A DNA stretch of 64,000 nucleotides from Bacillota bacterium. Lineage in GTDB: Bacteria; Bacillota; Clostridia; Lachnospirales; Lachnospiraceae. The translations under genes were made by a program, and so were the position numbers. The DNA lies in the NCBI GenBank assembly GCA_023443225.1, contig JAEZVF010000024.1:1-64000 (forward strand), written 5' to 3'. Below, in pieces: positions 54,601 through 63,133 of the stretch. Numbering within the stretch: the stretch's first letter is position 1; each line of letters opens with the position of its first letter. Under the pieces are notes generated by a model that made no database searches, was not told where the DNA came from, and saw only the letters and a list, made by a program, of their open reading frames with translations.

Positions 54601-55871
54601 TGACCGCCGATATCTAAAATAAAATCTGCACCCGGCAAGAAATAGTCAGCTGCCTTATAATGAGCGATAGTTTCAATTTCGCCTATATCCACATGAAATG
54701 CAGCTTTCATGATAGCTTCCCCATATCCTGTAACAGCAGAATTAGCAATCTCTGCTTTTTTAGGTATCTGCTTATATATATTCTTTAAGATACCCACCAC
54801 TTTTTTAATTGGGTCACCTTCATTATTCCCATAAAAGCTGTATAAAAGCTCTGCATTTTCACCAATTAGAACAACCTTTGTTGTGGTAGAACCGGCATCG
54901 ATTCCTAAATATACTTTTCCCTCATATTTGCTAAGATCAGCCTTATTAACTCCTATCCGCTTATGTCTATTATGAAAGTTACGATATTCTTCCTCATCTT
55001 GAAATAAGGGTGCCAATCTGTGAACATCTTCATCCTTTTGCGCTGCTAAGCCATCTATCTTCTCGGTTATTTCCTTCAGAGAGAAAGCCTTACCCTCCTC
55101 TGTGGAAAGTGCCGCTCCGATAGCAACAAATAATTGAGAATTCTCCGGAGTCAGTACTTCTTCATCAGATAATTTTAAGCATTCCATAAATCTTTTTCTA
55201 AGTTCAGAGAGATAATGCAAGGGACCGCCAAGCAATGCAACCTTTCCCCTTACCGGTTTTCCGCAAGCCAGCCCACCCAAGGTCTGATTCACAACGGCCT
55301 GAAAGATGGAAGCAGCGATATCTTCCTTACAGGCACCATCATTAATTAATGGTTGTACATCCGTTTTTGCAAAAACACCACACCTAGAAGCAATCGGATA
55401 GATTACCTTATGAGCCTTTGCATACTCATTTAAACCTGCTGCATCCGTATTGAGTAGTGTCGCCATTTGATCAATGAAAGCACCGGTACCTCCAGCACAA
55501 CTGCCATTCATTCGCTGCTCCATACCATCTTTGAAATAAGTAATCTTAGCATCTTCACCACCAAGTTCAATTACCACCTCTGCTTCAGGAATGATTGCTT
55601 CAACTGCTTTGTTACAGGCCATTACCTCTTGTATAAAATTAAAATCCAACCAATGGGATACGGAGAGGCCTCCAGAACCAGTAATATTTATGGAACATAA
55701 AATATCTCCTAAGCTATGATAGCACTCCTTCATTATATGAATGATCGTACTTTTTATATCTGATAAATGGCGTTTGTAATCACTATAAAGAATACAATTG
55801 TTATTATACAAAACTGCAATTTTTACCGTTGTTGATCCGATATCCAATCCTATTTTATAAATATTGTTCAT
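51621..55871 (-). CDS. Giant 2-hydroxyacyl-CoA dehydratase activase-like protein
   Basis: A protein of about 1416 residues. Two tandem BcrAD/BadFG-type ASKHA ATPase domains lie at about 5-260 (LDIGSTTVKIAVL, GGSCAGGTGAFID) and 320-570 (GIDAGSTTTKVVL, EACSSGCGSFIEG), each with the family's cysteine. A cysteine segment (CNKCGNNC) is followed by a DUF2229-like region (about 650-870) and a C-terminal part related to dehydratase D components. These proteins use ATP to push electrons into low-potential Fe-S proteins. Its target is unknown. ATG 55871 after GGAG; open frame extends 30 codons upstream. Confidence 0.9.
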   Translation of the reverse strand: MNNIYKIGLDIGSTTVKIAVLYNNNCILYSDYKRHLSDIKSTIIHIMKECYHSLGDILCSINITGSGGLSVSHWLDFNFIQEVMACNKAVEAIIPEAEVVIELGGEDAKITYFKDGMEQRMNGSCAGGTGAFIDQMATLLNTDAAGLNEYAKAHKVIYPIASRCGVFAKTDVQPLINDGACKEDIAASIFQAVVNQTLGGLACGKPVRGKVALLGGPLHYLSELRKRFMECLKLSDEEVLTPENSQLFVAIGAALSTEEGKAFSLKEITEKIDGLAAQKDEDVHRLAPLFQDEEEYRNFHNRHKRIGVNKADLSKYEGKVYLGIDAGSTTTKVVLIGENAELLYSFYGNNEGDPIKKVVGILKNIYKQIPKKAEIANSAVTGYGEAIMKAAFHVDIGEIETIAHYKAADYFLPGADFILDIGGQDMKCLRIKNGAIDSILLNEACSSGCGSFIEGFATSLNLSVQEFAKAGLFAKAPVDLGSKCTVFMNSRVKQAQKEGATVADISAGLSYSVIKNALFKVIKVRDEKDMGENIIVQGGTFANDAVLRCFELITGKEAVRPEIAGLMGAFGAALIAKERETEGKSTLLSLNGIEEFEMKTSFQRCNKCGNNCLLTRNNFIYGKKDPSKLQKEIFIAGNRCEKGLGLEQSKKNTIPNLYKFKYNRTFHYSALALEEAKRGIIGVPRVLNMYENYPFWFTLLTELGFRVELSQGSSKKLFEKGIETIPSESACYPAKLAHGHIINLIERGVKTIFYPSVVYEKKEFKEVNNHYNCPIVISYPEVIKNNIDLIKLNNVKLIAPFLSLNNNRVLVKRILQVFKEYDVTPVEARRAVKAAVLEQERYKRDIQLAGEEALKYIKEKNGKGIVLCGKPYHIDPEIHHGIPDLINSYQLAVFTEDSISHLTHLNMKLRVVDQWTYNSRLYRAASFIADVPNLEMIQLNSFGCGLDAVTTDQVEEILAASGKMYTMLKIDEGNNLGAAKIRIRSLKAAMEERERNAYHAKKEEIANYQLTFTKDMRKTHTILAPQLSPIHMELIQTATRASGYNLEVLPAIDHAAVEEGLKYVNNDACYPAIVVVGQLVSALKSGKYDVNNTSVMITQTGGGCRATNYIGFLKLGLKKAGFDNVPIISLNAVGLEKQPGFKISLELIHKCIMAVVYGDLFMRLLNRTRPYEKIPSSTQMLYEKWNEKAKVNIMKGNKKDFDHNIRGIIRDFDQLELLDIKKPKVGIVGEILLKYHPTANNDIIGVIEKNGAEAVVPDLIDFLLYCTFNYNFRYQYLAGKRMQKNLNDIATAYLNHYRKVMKEELEKSSHFPSLIPIEKLAEKASPILSLGNQTGEGWLITAEMIEFIESGTSNIICIQPVACLPNHVTGKGMFKPLKERYPEANIVPIDFDPGISHVNQLNRIKMMLSVAKKNLK

Positions 55872-56004
55872 ATTCTCTCCATTCCGACACATGTTTTTTT
55901 GCATAAGGTTGAAAGTAATAATTTCAATCTTCTTTATTATGCACACGAAACAAAAAAACATTCAGAATATCAAAGAATAAGGTAAATAAACCCTACTAAA
56001 TCCC

Positions 56005-56859
56005 CTATGATTTTACATATAGAATTCCAAGTGTCTTCGGCCCACAGTGGCTTGTAATAACACTTCCAGCTCTGGTAACTACAATTTCCCGAAAAACTTT
56101 TAACTCTTTCAAATCATGATATAATCTTTCGATTAATTCATTATCACACCCCGAATGGGTAATAAAGACTCTTTCCTTGTCTGCTACAAGTAATTCCTCT
56201 TTTAAATCATCTATGTAGTTTAACAAGGCTTTTTTGGTAGTTCCTCGATATTTTTTGCTTACCTCCATTTTTCCGTCTTTTACAACAATCATGGGCTTTA
56301 GTTTTAAGGTATTTCCAATGAGAGCGGTTACGGATGAGCACCTGCCTCCCCTATGTAGGTAGGTTAACGTGTCCACTACAAAACTGGCTCTTATACGCCT
56401 TTGCATGTAGGTTGTTATGTATTCAATGATGGATTGAGTCAAATGCCCTTGTTGAACTAAGGATGCAGCTTTTAGAACCTGTAAACCAATTCCAGTTGAA
56501 AGATTTTTCGAATTAATGATATATATTTTTTTATAATCATAGTACTCAGCAGCTAGTCGTACAACATTACAGGTGGAAGACATCTCTTCGGATATTCCAA
56601 AAAAAATAATATCTTGCTCTTTTTCAACAAATGGTTTCAGAATATCAATCACATCACTTAGTCTTGGGGCAGCTGTTTTTGGTGTACTGTTTTCTTTATC
56701 CGACCATACATAAATATCTTCCGGTGTAATATCAACTCCATCATGATAATCCTGCTCTCCCATAGTAACACACAATGGAATAATCGTAATATCATATCTA
56801 TGTAGTATTTCTTTTGATAAATCACAAGTACTATCTGCTATAATCTTTATCTGTTCCAT
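56005..56859 (-). CDS. DegV-family fatty-acid-binding protein
   Basis: DegV proteins bind fatty acids (FakB-like) for phosphorylation by FakA. The 284-residue protein has the IADSTCDLSKE N-terminus, the GISEEMSSTCNVVRLA and VVDTLTYLHRGGRCS stretches that form the lipid pocket, and the C-terminal THSGCDN and SHCGPKTLGILY motifs. A FakA gene is not adjacent. ATG after GGAGAG. It lies downstream of the germinant-receptor operon, separated by a terminator. Confidence 0.94.
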   Translation of the reverse strand: MEQIKIIADSTCDLSKEILHRYDITIIPLCVTMGEQDYHDGVDITPEDIYVWSDKENSTPKTAAPRLSDVIDILKPFVEKEQDIIFFGISEEMSSTCNVVRLAAEYYDYKKIYIINSKNLSTGIGLQVLKAASLVQQGHLTQSIIEYITTYMQRRIRASFVVDTLTYLHRGGRCSSVTALIGNTLKLKPMIVVKDGKMEVSKKYRGTTKKALLNYIDDLKEELLVADKERVFITHSGCDNELIERLYHDLKELKVFREIVVTRAGSVITSHCGPKTLGILYVKS

Positions 56860-56985
56860 AAATGCACTCTCCTAACATAAAAAAACCATATATCTCCATA
56901 AGTTATACCTTATATGATAACATATTTTATAATCAAATCAAGTTAAGCACGCCCTCTTATTTCAGAGACGTCGCTCTAACATTGA

Positions 56986-57015
56986 AAAAGGGTGCCCACA
57001 ATAGTGTGACACCCC
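56986..57015 (-). terminator. Terminator of germinant-receptor operon
   Basis: On the minus strand GGGTGTCACA pairs with TGTGGGCACCC (bulged) around a 4-base loop and is followed by five T residues. It begins about 25 bases after the stop of the GerAB-GerAC gene. Confidence 0.75.
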
Positions 57016-57038
57016 ATAAATAAAAGAAATACTTGTTT

Positions 57039-59303
57039 CTATTCCAGATTCATATTTACTTGAATCGTATAGTTCAGATCTTTGATAAAGTCCTCTTCTT
57101 TGTCTACATAGTACAGCCACATACTCCGGTTCTTATAACTGGTCATTCGGTAAAGATTCAGAAAATCTATCTTTTCTTTTTTCATGATTTCCTCTGTTAG
57201 CTTATTCATTTTCTCCTCCATTTGCGCTTCACAAAGGACCTCCACTTCTTTAATTAATTGGGTATTCTCTGTTTTTGAAAGGATTGCTTGCTTTGTAATT
57301 CCTTTCTCAATCGTAGCCTTACAATCAATGAAAATGTTTAGATATGGCTTATTATTCTTCCAATAAAAGTCCATCTTTCGATAGACATCATCCATTTTTA
57401 TAACATATTCAATGTTATCTATCTTAGTTTTATTTCGTTTATTACTCTTATTTCTTTCAAAATAAAGTCGATTATTTTTACCACTACCATTCAACAGATG
57501 AATATAATCTGCTTCCTCTTGATCTACATGATATGCCAAAAAACATTGATTAAAAAATCCAAGACCTGAGGTAGTCACTGTTTTTTTATTTGCCTGTAAG
57601 TAAGGTAATTGCACTATCGTATTATGATTATTCACTCCTTGAATCATATCACCAACCGTCACTTCTTTACTACCTGTATTTAACAAATTAATCCGGTACA
57701 TTCGATCCAGAAAATTTCCTACACCTCCATTTAAATCACCATTCATGGACATAATGTCTTTTGCTTCTGTCTTTGACAAAAAAATCAGTGTATTTCTTCC
57801 AAGTTCATATTTATTTTCAACATATGCTAAGAATTCCTCCAATTTATCTACATCTTCTGCAAAGGATTTACCAAGTACAATTGCTTTTAAATGACTAAAA
57901 TCCAATTGTTTATTTGACTGCAAATGGTATTTATCTTCAATTTCCCAAAAATCAATCCCCTTTAACTGAATAATCAATTTCTTTGGATCTTCTGCGCTTT
58001 GTTTCGTCAAAGCTTTCAAGTCCGGTAATTGATAATAAATGGTCAGTTCAGAACCATGTAAGTCTATCCCCATGGTTTGAACAAAGTTACGATCCTCAAT
58101 CTCTGTCATGTCACTGCAAGCAGTTAAAGCAAACGAAGAAGACAGTATTAAAACAACAAAAATTGATTTCAAGGCTGATGTGTTTATACGATTCTTTTTA
58201 CATTTGCTAAGGAATACCACTAATAGCGGCAATAGAATGGATTGAGGCATTCCTATATACATCATATAAGCTTCAAAATAATCATAATACTGTTCTGTCT
58301 CTAAAGGGATAGCGGAAGCAGCAAATAAGAAAATCACAAATGGAATCAGATGATACTTTTGAAAATAAACATGAAATATTTTTTTTGATATCAGGCACAT
58401 ATAGTATAAGAATCCACTGATAATTGTAAAAATACTTAACATCCAAAAGGTAAGTATGAGTGCATCCTGTCTCTGTATAAAATCTCCTGGTAATTTGATG
58501 ATTTGCATAATTGTCACGGATGACCAGAGTTTTAATCTTGTTTCCTCCACTCCGAGAATACCTACTGTAACAAGAAAAAATAAAAAGTTAATTACAATAA
58601 CAATGCATAAGGCTTGTATGACATGAGCAAATAAACCCTTTCCTTTTTTTATAGCTTTTTCATATCCGCTCCTGCTGTAGCTAATGAGTGGAGCAGTAAA
58701 TAATAATAATTCCAGCATACTAAAAGTAAGAAATATTTGATATCCCCCAAGTACAATATCCCCTGGTTTTTCTACAAAAATCGGCAACAGATTCGTTATA
58801 TTTATATCTTTTAATCCCAAAACCAAAAGTATAAGAATAGGGGTAATTACGATAAAGAACAGTAGCTCTGCTATTCTTGCACGTATCTCAAAGCCTTTCG
58901 ATGCAGCATAAGCAGATACCATTAGGAGCATCAGTATAATAATTCTGTGGTCCGTGTCTTCCAGCAAAGTTTGTTTTATCACATCACCAAATAACCGTGC
59001 AGCAAATACACAACAAGCAAATAGCTTCACAATAAATAATGTTCCTATTAGGAAAGTTATCATTCGTCCAGCACTTTGCCCGCAGAATTCTAATAAATTT
59101 CCATTGATATGATTGGATAAAGACAACAAAACCCATGAGTATACCAAGGCAAATAGAGCAGCAACTACTATGGAAATAATTCCATCTCTTCCCGCAGCTA
59201 CTGTTGCAATTCTTGGTATGATAAGAGAGGATATACTGAATAAATCTAACACTAATAAACGTCTTATTTGTCTAAGTGATATTTTTTCATTATCTGAAAA
59301 CAT
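57039..59303 (-). CDS. GerAB-GerAC fusion, spore germinant receptor subunits B and C
   Basis: Germinant receptors of spores consist of subunits A, B and C. Here B and C are a single 754-residue chain. Residues 1-370 are a ten-helix GerAB-type transporter (LRQIRRLLVLDLFSISSLIIPR start). At about 373-396 follows a typical GerAC signal peptide with lipobox LTAC and Cys396, then the GerC domain (about 397-754: DRNFVQTMGIDL, GKSFAEDVDKLEEFL). If processed, two proteins would result; if not, the lipobox helix is an extra membrane segment. ATG follows AGGA. Confidence 0.92.
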   Translation of the reverse strand: MFSDNEKISLRQIRRLLVLDLFSISSLIIPRIATVAAGRDGIISIVVAALFALVYSWVLLSLSNHINGNLLEFCGQSAGRMITFLIGTLFIVKLFACCVFAARLFGDVIKQTLLEDTDHRIIILMLLMVSAYAASKGFEIRARIAELLFFIVITPILILLVLGLKDINITNLLPIFVEKPGDIVLGGYQIFLTFSMLELLLFTAPLISYSRSGYEKAIKKGKGLFAHVIQALCIVIVINFLFFLVTVGILGVEETRLKLWSSVTIMQIIKLPGDFIQRQDALILTFWMLSIFTIISGFLYYMCLISKKIFHVYFQKYHLIPFVIFLFAASAIPLETEQYYDYFEAYMMYIGMPQSILLPLLVVFLSKCKKNRINTSALKSIFVVLILSSSFALTACSDMTEIEDRNFVQTMGIDLHGSELTIYYQLPDLKALTKQSAEDPKKLIIQLKGIDFWEIEDKYHLQSNKQLDFSHLKAIVLGKSFAEDVDKLEEFLAYVENKYELGRNTLIFLSKTEAKDIMSMNGDLNGGVGNFLDRMYRINLLNTGSKEVTVGDMIQGVNNHNTIVQLPYLQANKKTVTTSGLGFFNQCFLAYHVDQEEADYIHLLNGSGKNNRLYFERNKSNKRNKTKIDNIEYVIKMDDVYRKMDFYWKNNKPYLNIFIDCKATIEKGITKQAILSKTENTQLIKEVEVLCEAQMEEKMNKLTEEIMKKEKIDFLNLYRMTSYKNRSMWLYYVDKEEDFIKDLNYTIQVNMNLE

Positions 59304-59333
59304 AATTCCTATGCCTTTCTATGCCTTTTAAGT

Positions 59334-60860
59334 TTACTGCTCTTCCTTCTTGTTACGAACCAGTTTTGTCCTTTCTGATTCTCTTGCAAAAAGAGGACGT
59401 TTGGTCATTTTTACAGTAGAAAATTTTATGATAGCATCTTTCTTATCCGTGCCTTCATTGACGTCTGATGCCACAAAAGGAACCAGATATGGCATTCCAA
59501 AACTTTTTAACCCCCCTAAATGAATTAATAAAATCATTAGTCCTAAAACAAATCCATACAATCCCAAAAAAGAGGATAATAAAATAATCAGATACCGAAT
59601 GATTCGAAAGGCTGAAGCAAATGCTTCATTGGGAACTGTAAATGCAGAAACTGCTGTTAATGCAATAATAATAACAACGATTGGACTTACCAGATTGGCA
59701 CTTACTGCTGCATCACCTATAATTAAACCACCGACGATTCCGATTGTACTACCCATTGGACCTGGTAGCCGGATACCAGCTTCAAGAAGCATCTCGAACG
59801 CTATTTCCATCATAATTACCTCAAATAATACAGAAAAGGGAACACCGTTTCTCGCTGCTGCAAAAGATAAAGCCATGGGTGAAGATAATAATTCCGCTTG
59901 AAAATTAATCACAGCAATATAGAGACCAGGCAAGGCCACCGTAAGAAAGGCACCAAAATATCGTATGATACGCTTGAATGTTGCTACTTCCCACCTGGAA
60001 TAGGCATCATCTGAAGCCTGAAAAAAAGAATTCAAGGTAGCAGGAAGGATGAGTGCCATTGGTGAATTGTCAACCAACAGTACAATTCTGCCTTCTAAAA
60101 TGGCAGATGCTGCTTTGTCCGGTCGTTCCGTTGATTGAAATTCGGGGAATGGTGAATATATATTCCGTTCTAGAATTTGCTCCAACATTCCACTATCTAA
60201 GATTCCATCAATTGTATATTGGTTCAATCTATGTTCAATATCTTGCAGGATTTCCGGTTGGACTACATCTTCAAGATACACCAATGCTACATCTGTAAGT
60301 GTCCTGCTACCTATTTTCACCTGCTTCATCTTTAGATTAGTATCCTTGATTCTACGGCGAAGTAAAACACGATTAATATAAAATGCCTCACTAAAGCTTT
60401 CCTTCGACCCCCTGATAGCCACTTCATTCTCACTGGTTGGTACACCTCTATTGGCAAATCCTCTGACGGAAACCTTAAGTGCTTTATCATAACCATCAAC
60501 CAATATAATCGTATCACCTGACAAGATAAACTGTGCTGCTTCATTCACAGTAATAACTTCTGATATATCTGCAGATCTAAGTCCTTTTTCCTTAATATAG
60601 TCAAATTGCTTATCAGCCGGAAGGTCATCCATTTTATAAATTAGATAGCGTAAGGTATCTTCTTCCAATAAATCCTTGCTTACCATATTATCTATATAGA
60701 TAAAGTAAATATCGACCTTATTATTTCCGCCAATCGTAAGGCGACGCTTAACTATATCACCACAATCCTTAAACAATGCATCCATAGTATCTATATTCTC
60801 ATCAATCGTTTTTGCAAACAATGCGGTAATTCCATTTTTTTGATCATGCAAAACGTCCAT
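59334..60860 (-). CDS. GerA spore germination protein (subunit A)
   Basis: A 508-residue A subunit. The N-terminal half is soluble (VDALFKDCGDIVKRRL, RRRIKDTNLKMKQVKIGSRTLTDVALVYLEDV, GGRIVLLVDNSPMALILP), as in GerAA/GerBA, and the C-terminal half has four to five membrane helices with RLPGPMGSTIGIVGGLIIGDAAV. It forms the receptor together with the B-C fusion encoded 30 bases downstream. A weak sigma-G-like pair (GTATA and CATGTTG, 16-base spacing) lies upstream; not certain. ATG after AGAGG. Confidence 0.94.
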   Translation of the reverse strand: MDVLHDQKNGITALFAKTIDENIDTMDALFKDCGDIVKRRLTIGGNNKVDIYFIYIDNMVSKDLLEEDTLRYLIYKMDDLPADKQFDYIKEKGLRSADISEVITVNEAAQFILSGDTIILVDGYDKALKVSVRGFANRGVPTSENEVAIRGSKESFSEAFYINRVLLRRRIKDTNLKMKQVKIGSRTLTDVALVYLEDVVQPEILQDIEHRLNQYTIDGILDSGMLEQILERNIYSPFPEFQSTERPDKAASAILEGRIVLLVDNSPMALILPATLNSFFQASDDAYSRWEVATFKRIIRYFGAFLTVALPGLYIAVINFQAELLSSPMALSFAAARNGVPFSVLFEVIMMEIAFEMLLEAGIRLPGPMGSTIGIVGGLIIGDAAVSANLVSPIVVIIIALTAVSAFTVPNEAFASAFRIIRYLIILLSSFLGLYGFVLGLMILLIHLGGLKSFGMPYLVPFVASDVNEGTDKKDAIIKFSTVKMTKRPLFARESERTKLVRNKKEEQ

Positions 60861-60973
60861 TGCTAACCTCTTTCTGCCTGTGAAACTATCGGGTAACCCC
60901 TCAACATGTTTGATATTTGTAATTTATACGCAGATATTATAACCAATCTGTGGGTTTTTATTATAAATAAACG

Positions 60974-61015
60974 AAAAAGAACCATGCCAATAAGCTTTAT
61001 ACTGGCATGGTTCTT
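60974..61015 (-). terminator. Terminator of scpA-scpB operon
   Basis: AAGAACCATGCCA pairs with TGGCATGGTTCTT (perfect, 13 bases) around a 13-base loop, and the minus strand then has TTTTCG. It lies about 90 bases after the scpB stop. Confidence 0.85.
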
Positions 61016-61105
61016 TTCGTTCTCAATTAATATTGATTTGTATCTCATCAGTTTATAACAGTTCATACTATGACCTAAATTGGACGAATGACTCACAAAC
61101 CAATA

Positions 61106-61675
61106 TCAGATATCTAATTTTAATTGTATCTCCTCTTCTGCTTCTAATTTAAAATCCTCAACCTTCTCTGGGTTTATGATTGGTAAGTCTTCAAGAGACT
61201 GAATACCAAAACTTCTTAAGAAATCTTCTGTTGTACCAAACAATATGGGTCTTCCCGGCGCATCCATTCTACCAACTTCACAGACCAAGCTATACTCAAT
61301 TAATTTATTGACTGCATGATCACATTTTACACCTCGGATTGCTTCAATCTCCTGCTTCGTAATCGGTTGTTTATATGCAACAATGGATAAGGTTTCAAGC
61401 AAAACATCCGTTAATATATGCTTTTTGGGTATGTGAGTAATCTTAATAATGCTTTCATACATTTCTGCTTTTGTACACATTTGGAAAGCACCATCCAATT
61501 CAATGATTTGAATTCCTCTTTCTTCTGTATCATATTGATCCATCATATTATGGATCACTCTACGCGTAGTGTCTACATCATGATCCACAGCCGCGGCTAT
61601 TCTCTCTAATTCAACTGCTTCTCCCATGGTAAATAATATGGCTTCAATAGCAGCTTGTAGTTTCTTAATCTCCAT
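61106..61675 (-). CDS. scpB: Segregation and condensation protein B
   Basis: ScpB is the winged-helix kite subunit that, with ScpA and SMC, condenses chromosomes. The 189-residue protein has two winged-helix units; recognisable are AAIEAILFTMGEAVELERIA, ALSIVAYKQPITKQEIEAIRGV and GRPILFGTTEDFLRSFGI. It starts 20 bases after scpA with GGAGG, so it is co-transcribed with it. Confidence 0.95.
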   Translation of the reverse strand: MEIKKLQAAIEAILFTMGEAVELERIAAAVDHDVDTTRRVIHNMMDQYDTEERGIQIIELDGAFQMCTKAEMYESIIKITHIPKKHILTDVLLETLSIVAYKQPITKQEIEAIRGVKCDHAVNKLIEYSLVCEVGRMDAPGRPILFGTTEDFLRSFGIQSLEDLPIINPEKVEDFKLEAEEEIQLKLDI

Positions 61676-61695
61676 GGCTTCCTCCGATAATTATC

Positions 61696-62478
61696 TTAAT
61701 TTAGTACAACGGAATCATCAAATTCTACTATGCCGTTTCCTATAAAGTCTATAGTAATATCATCGAATAGACTCTCTTGTACAATCTCTACTTGTCCAAT
61801 TTTCATCAGTTCTAAAATACCTAAAAATGCTACGATAATTTCCATTTTACCGGTTTGTTTTTCAAGAAACCTTCGAAAACTAAATGATTTATGTTGTAAA
61901 CCGTATTTTTGTATATTTTGAATGGTTTCATAAAAATTAATTTCTTCTTTTTCAATTCTGCCAAATTTACTTCGGATCGGATCGATCTTATCCACCTGTT
62001 TTTTCATTACTGTCTGGAATATCGCATGTAGTTTTGCCAATGTCAGGTCAGACAATAACCCTGCAGTATCTATTTCTTCTTTATAATTAGATACTTCAGG
62101 TGGAAGGCTGGAAGCTTTAAATATAATTTTTGCAGCATCCATTTCTTTATCTTTTAGTTCAAAAGAAATATATTTATACATTTTATATTCGAGCAAACGC
62201 TCCACCAATTCTTTTCTTGGATCTTCCTCTGTTTCCTCTTTTGCTTCATCCTTGGGTAATAACATTTTTGATTTGATATTAATTAAAGTCGCTGCCATGA
62301 CTAAGAACTCGCTCATAATGTCCAAATTCTTCGTCTCCATCATTTTAATATATTCCATATACTGTTCTGTAATCTCAACAATTGGAATGTCATAAATATT
62401 AACTTTATTCTTATCAATCAGATGAAGCAACAGATCCAAAGGTCCTTCAAATGCTTCTAATTTCACTGGTATACTCAT
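61696..62478 (-). CDS. scpA: Segregation and condensation protein A
   Basis: ScpA is the kleisin that bridges the heads of SMC. The 260-residue product begins PVKLEAFEGPLDLLLHLIDKNKVNIYDIPI, the N-terminal signature, contains the AATLINIKSKMLLP helix, and ends in the winged helix VAFLGILELMKIGQVEIVQESLFDDI. The ATG at 62478 follows AAAGG; an open frame continues 17 codons upstream into the preceding gene. It sits between a membrane M50-like gene and scpB. Confidence 0.95.
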   Translation of the reverse strand: MSIPVKLEAFEGPLDLLLHLIDKNKVNIYDIPIVEITEQYMEYIKMMETKNLDIMSEFLVMAATLINIKSKMLLPKDEAKEETEEDPRKELVERLLEYKMYKYISFELKDKEMDAAKIIFKASSLPPEVSNYKEEIDTAGLLSDLTLAKLHAIFQTVMKKQVDKIDPIRSKFGRIEKEEINFYETIQNIQKYGLQHKSFSFRRFLEKQTGKMEIIVAFLGILELMKIGQVEIVQESLFDDITIDFIGNGIVEFDDSVVLN

Positions 62479-62515
62479 AGGTTGTCGCCTTTCTGTATCT
62501 TTCTTCCTTATCTGT

Positions 62516-63118
62516 TTACAATAAAGCACTCATGATAAGCGTTCCTACACTTGTTATGAATCGAAACATAATTACCAGAACCAACAACATCTTAATAAAA
62601 TAATCATTCCGAATTATCGTGAAATATTTTGTGGGAGATTTACCAGCAATACATAAACCCATATCAAAGGTTGATATAGGGAACAAATTTACTAGTAACA
62701 TACTGATACTAATTAAAGCAATATAAACCAAGGTACATTGAAAGAACAGTTCCAGTAACCCCGTTGATTCTAAATAAGAAAAATTTGCTTCCATTCCAAT
62801 TCCAAATTTCAACAGAATCATGCTAACCATAAAAATGATAGATAAACTTAAAAATCCTGCGATACCAAGGATAAAATTAGTCTTTTTATCTTTAATTCGA
62901 TACATATATGGTTTAGAAAAACCAGCCTGATTTGTAACACATAAAATTAAACCAATTGGATCGATATAGTGATGTAATCTGTATATATTATGCTTGCTTT
63001 TCACCCCATTGCTACTGTTAATACGTTTGTATATCATAGCTTTGGGTAATTCATGAAGTATCATGACAATACTTCCGGCAAGTAAAGCCGCAGCAAGCCG
63101 AATAAGTTGTATTTTCAT
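62516..63118 (-). CDS. M50-like (site-2 protease fold) membrane protein, degenerate site
   Basis: A 200-residue membrane protein with five to six helices. The first metal motif is H22-E23-L24-P25-K26, so the second His of HExxH is Lys; Asp152 of the NLFPISTFDMG motif remains. The HYIDPIGLILCVTNQAGFSKP segment is typical of the SpoIVFB-like group. It may be a pseudoprotease, perhaps a scaffold. It is next to scpAB, where many Clostridia carry an M50 protein. GGAGG upstream; 15 bases after the phosphoesterase. Confidence 0.85.
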   Translation of the reverse strand: MKIQLIRLAAALLAGSIVMILHELPKAMIYKRINSSNGVKSKHNIYRLHHYIDPIGLILCVTNQAGFSKPYMYRIKDKKTNFILGIAGFLSLSIIFMVSMILLKFGIGMEANFSYLESTGLLELFFQCTLVYIALISISMLLVNLFPISTFDMGLCIAGKSPTKYFTIIRNDYFIKMLLVLVIMFRFITSVGTLIMSALL

Positions 63119-63133
63119 TATTGTCCTCCAAGT

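Noticed and set aside
60863..61096. A 77-codon minus-strand open frame between gerA and scpB
   Set aside because: It spans the scpAB terminator and the gerA leader, has no clear ribosome site and no protein features.
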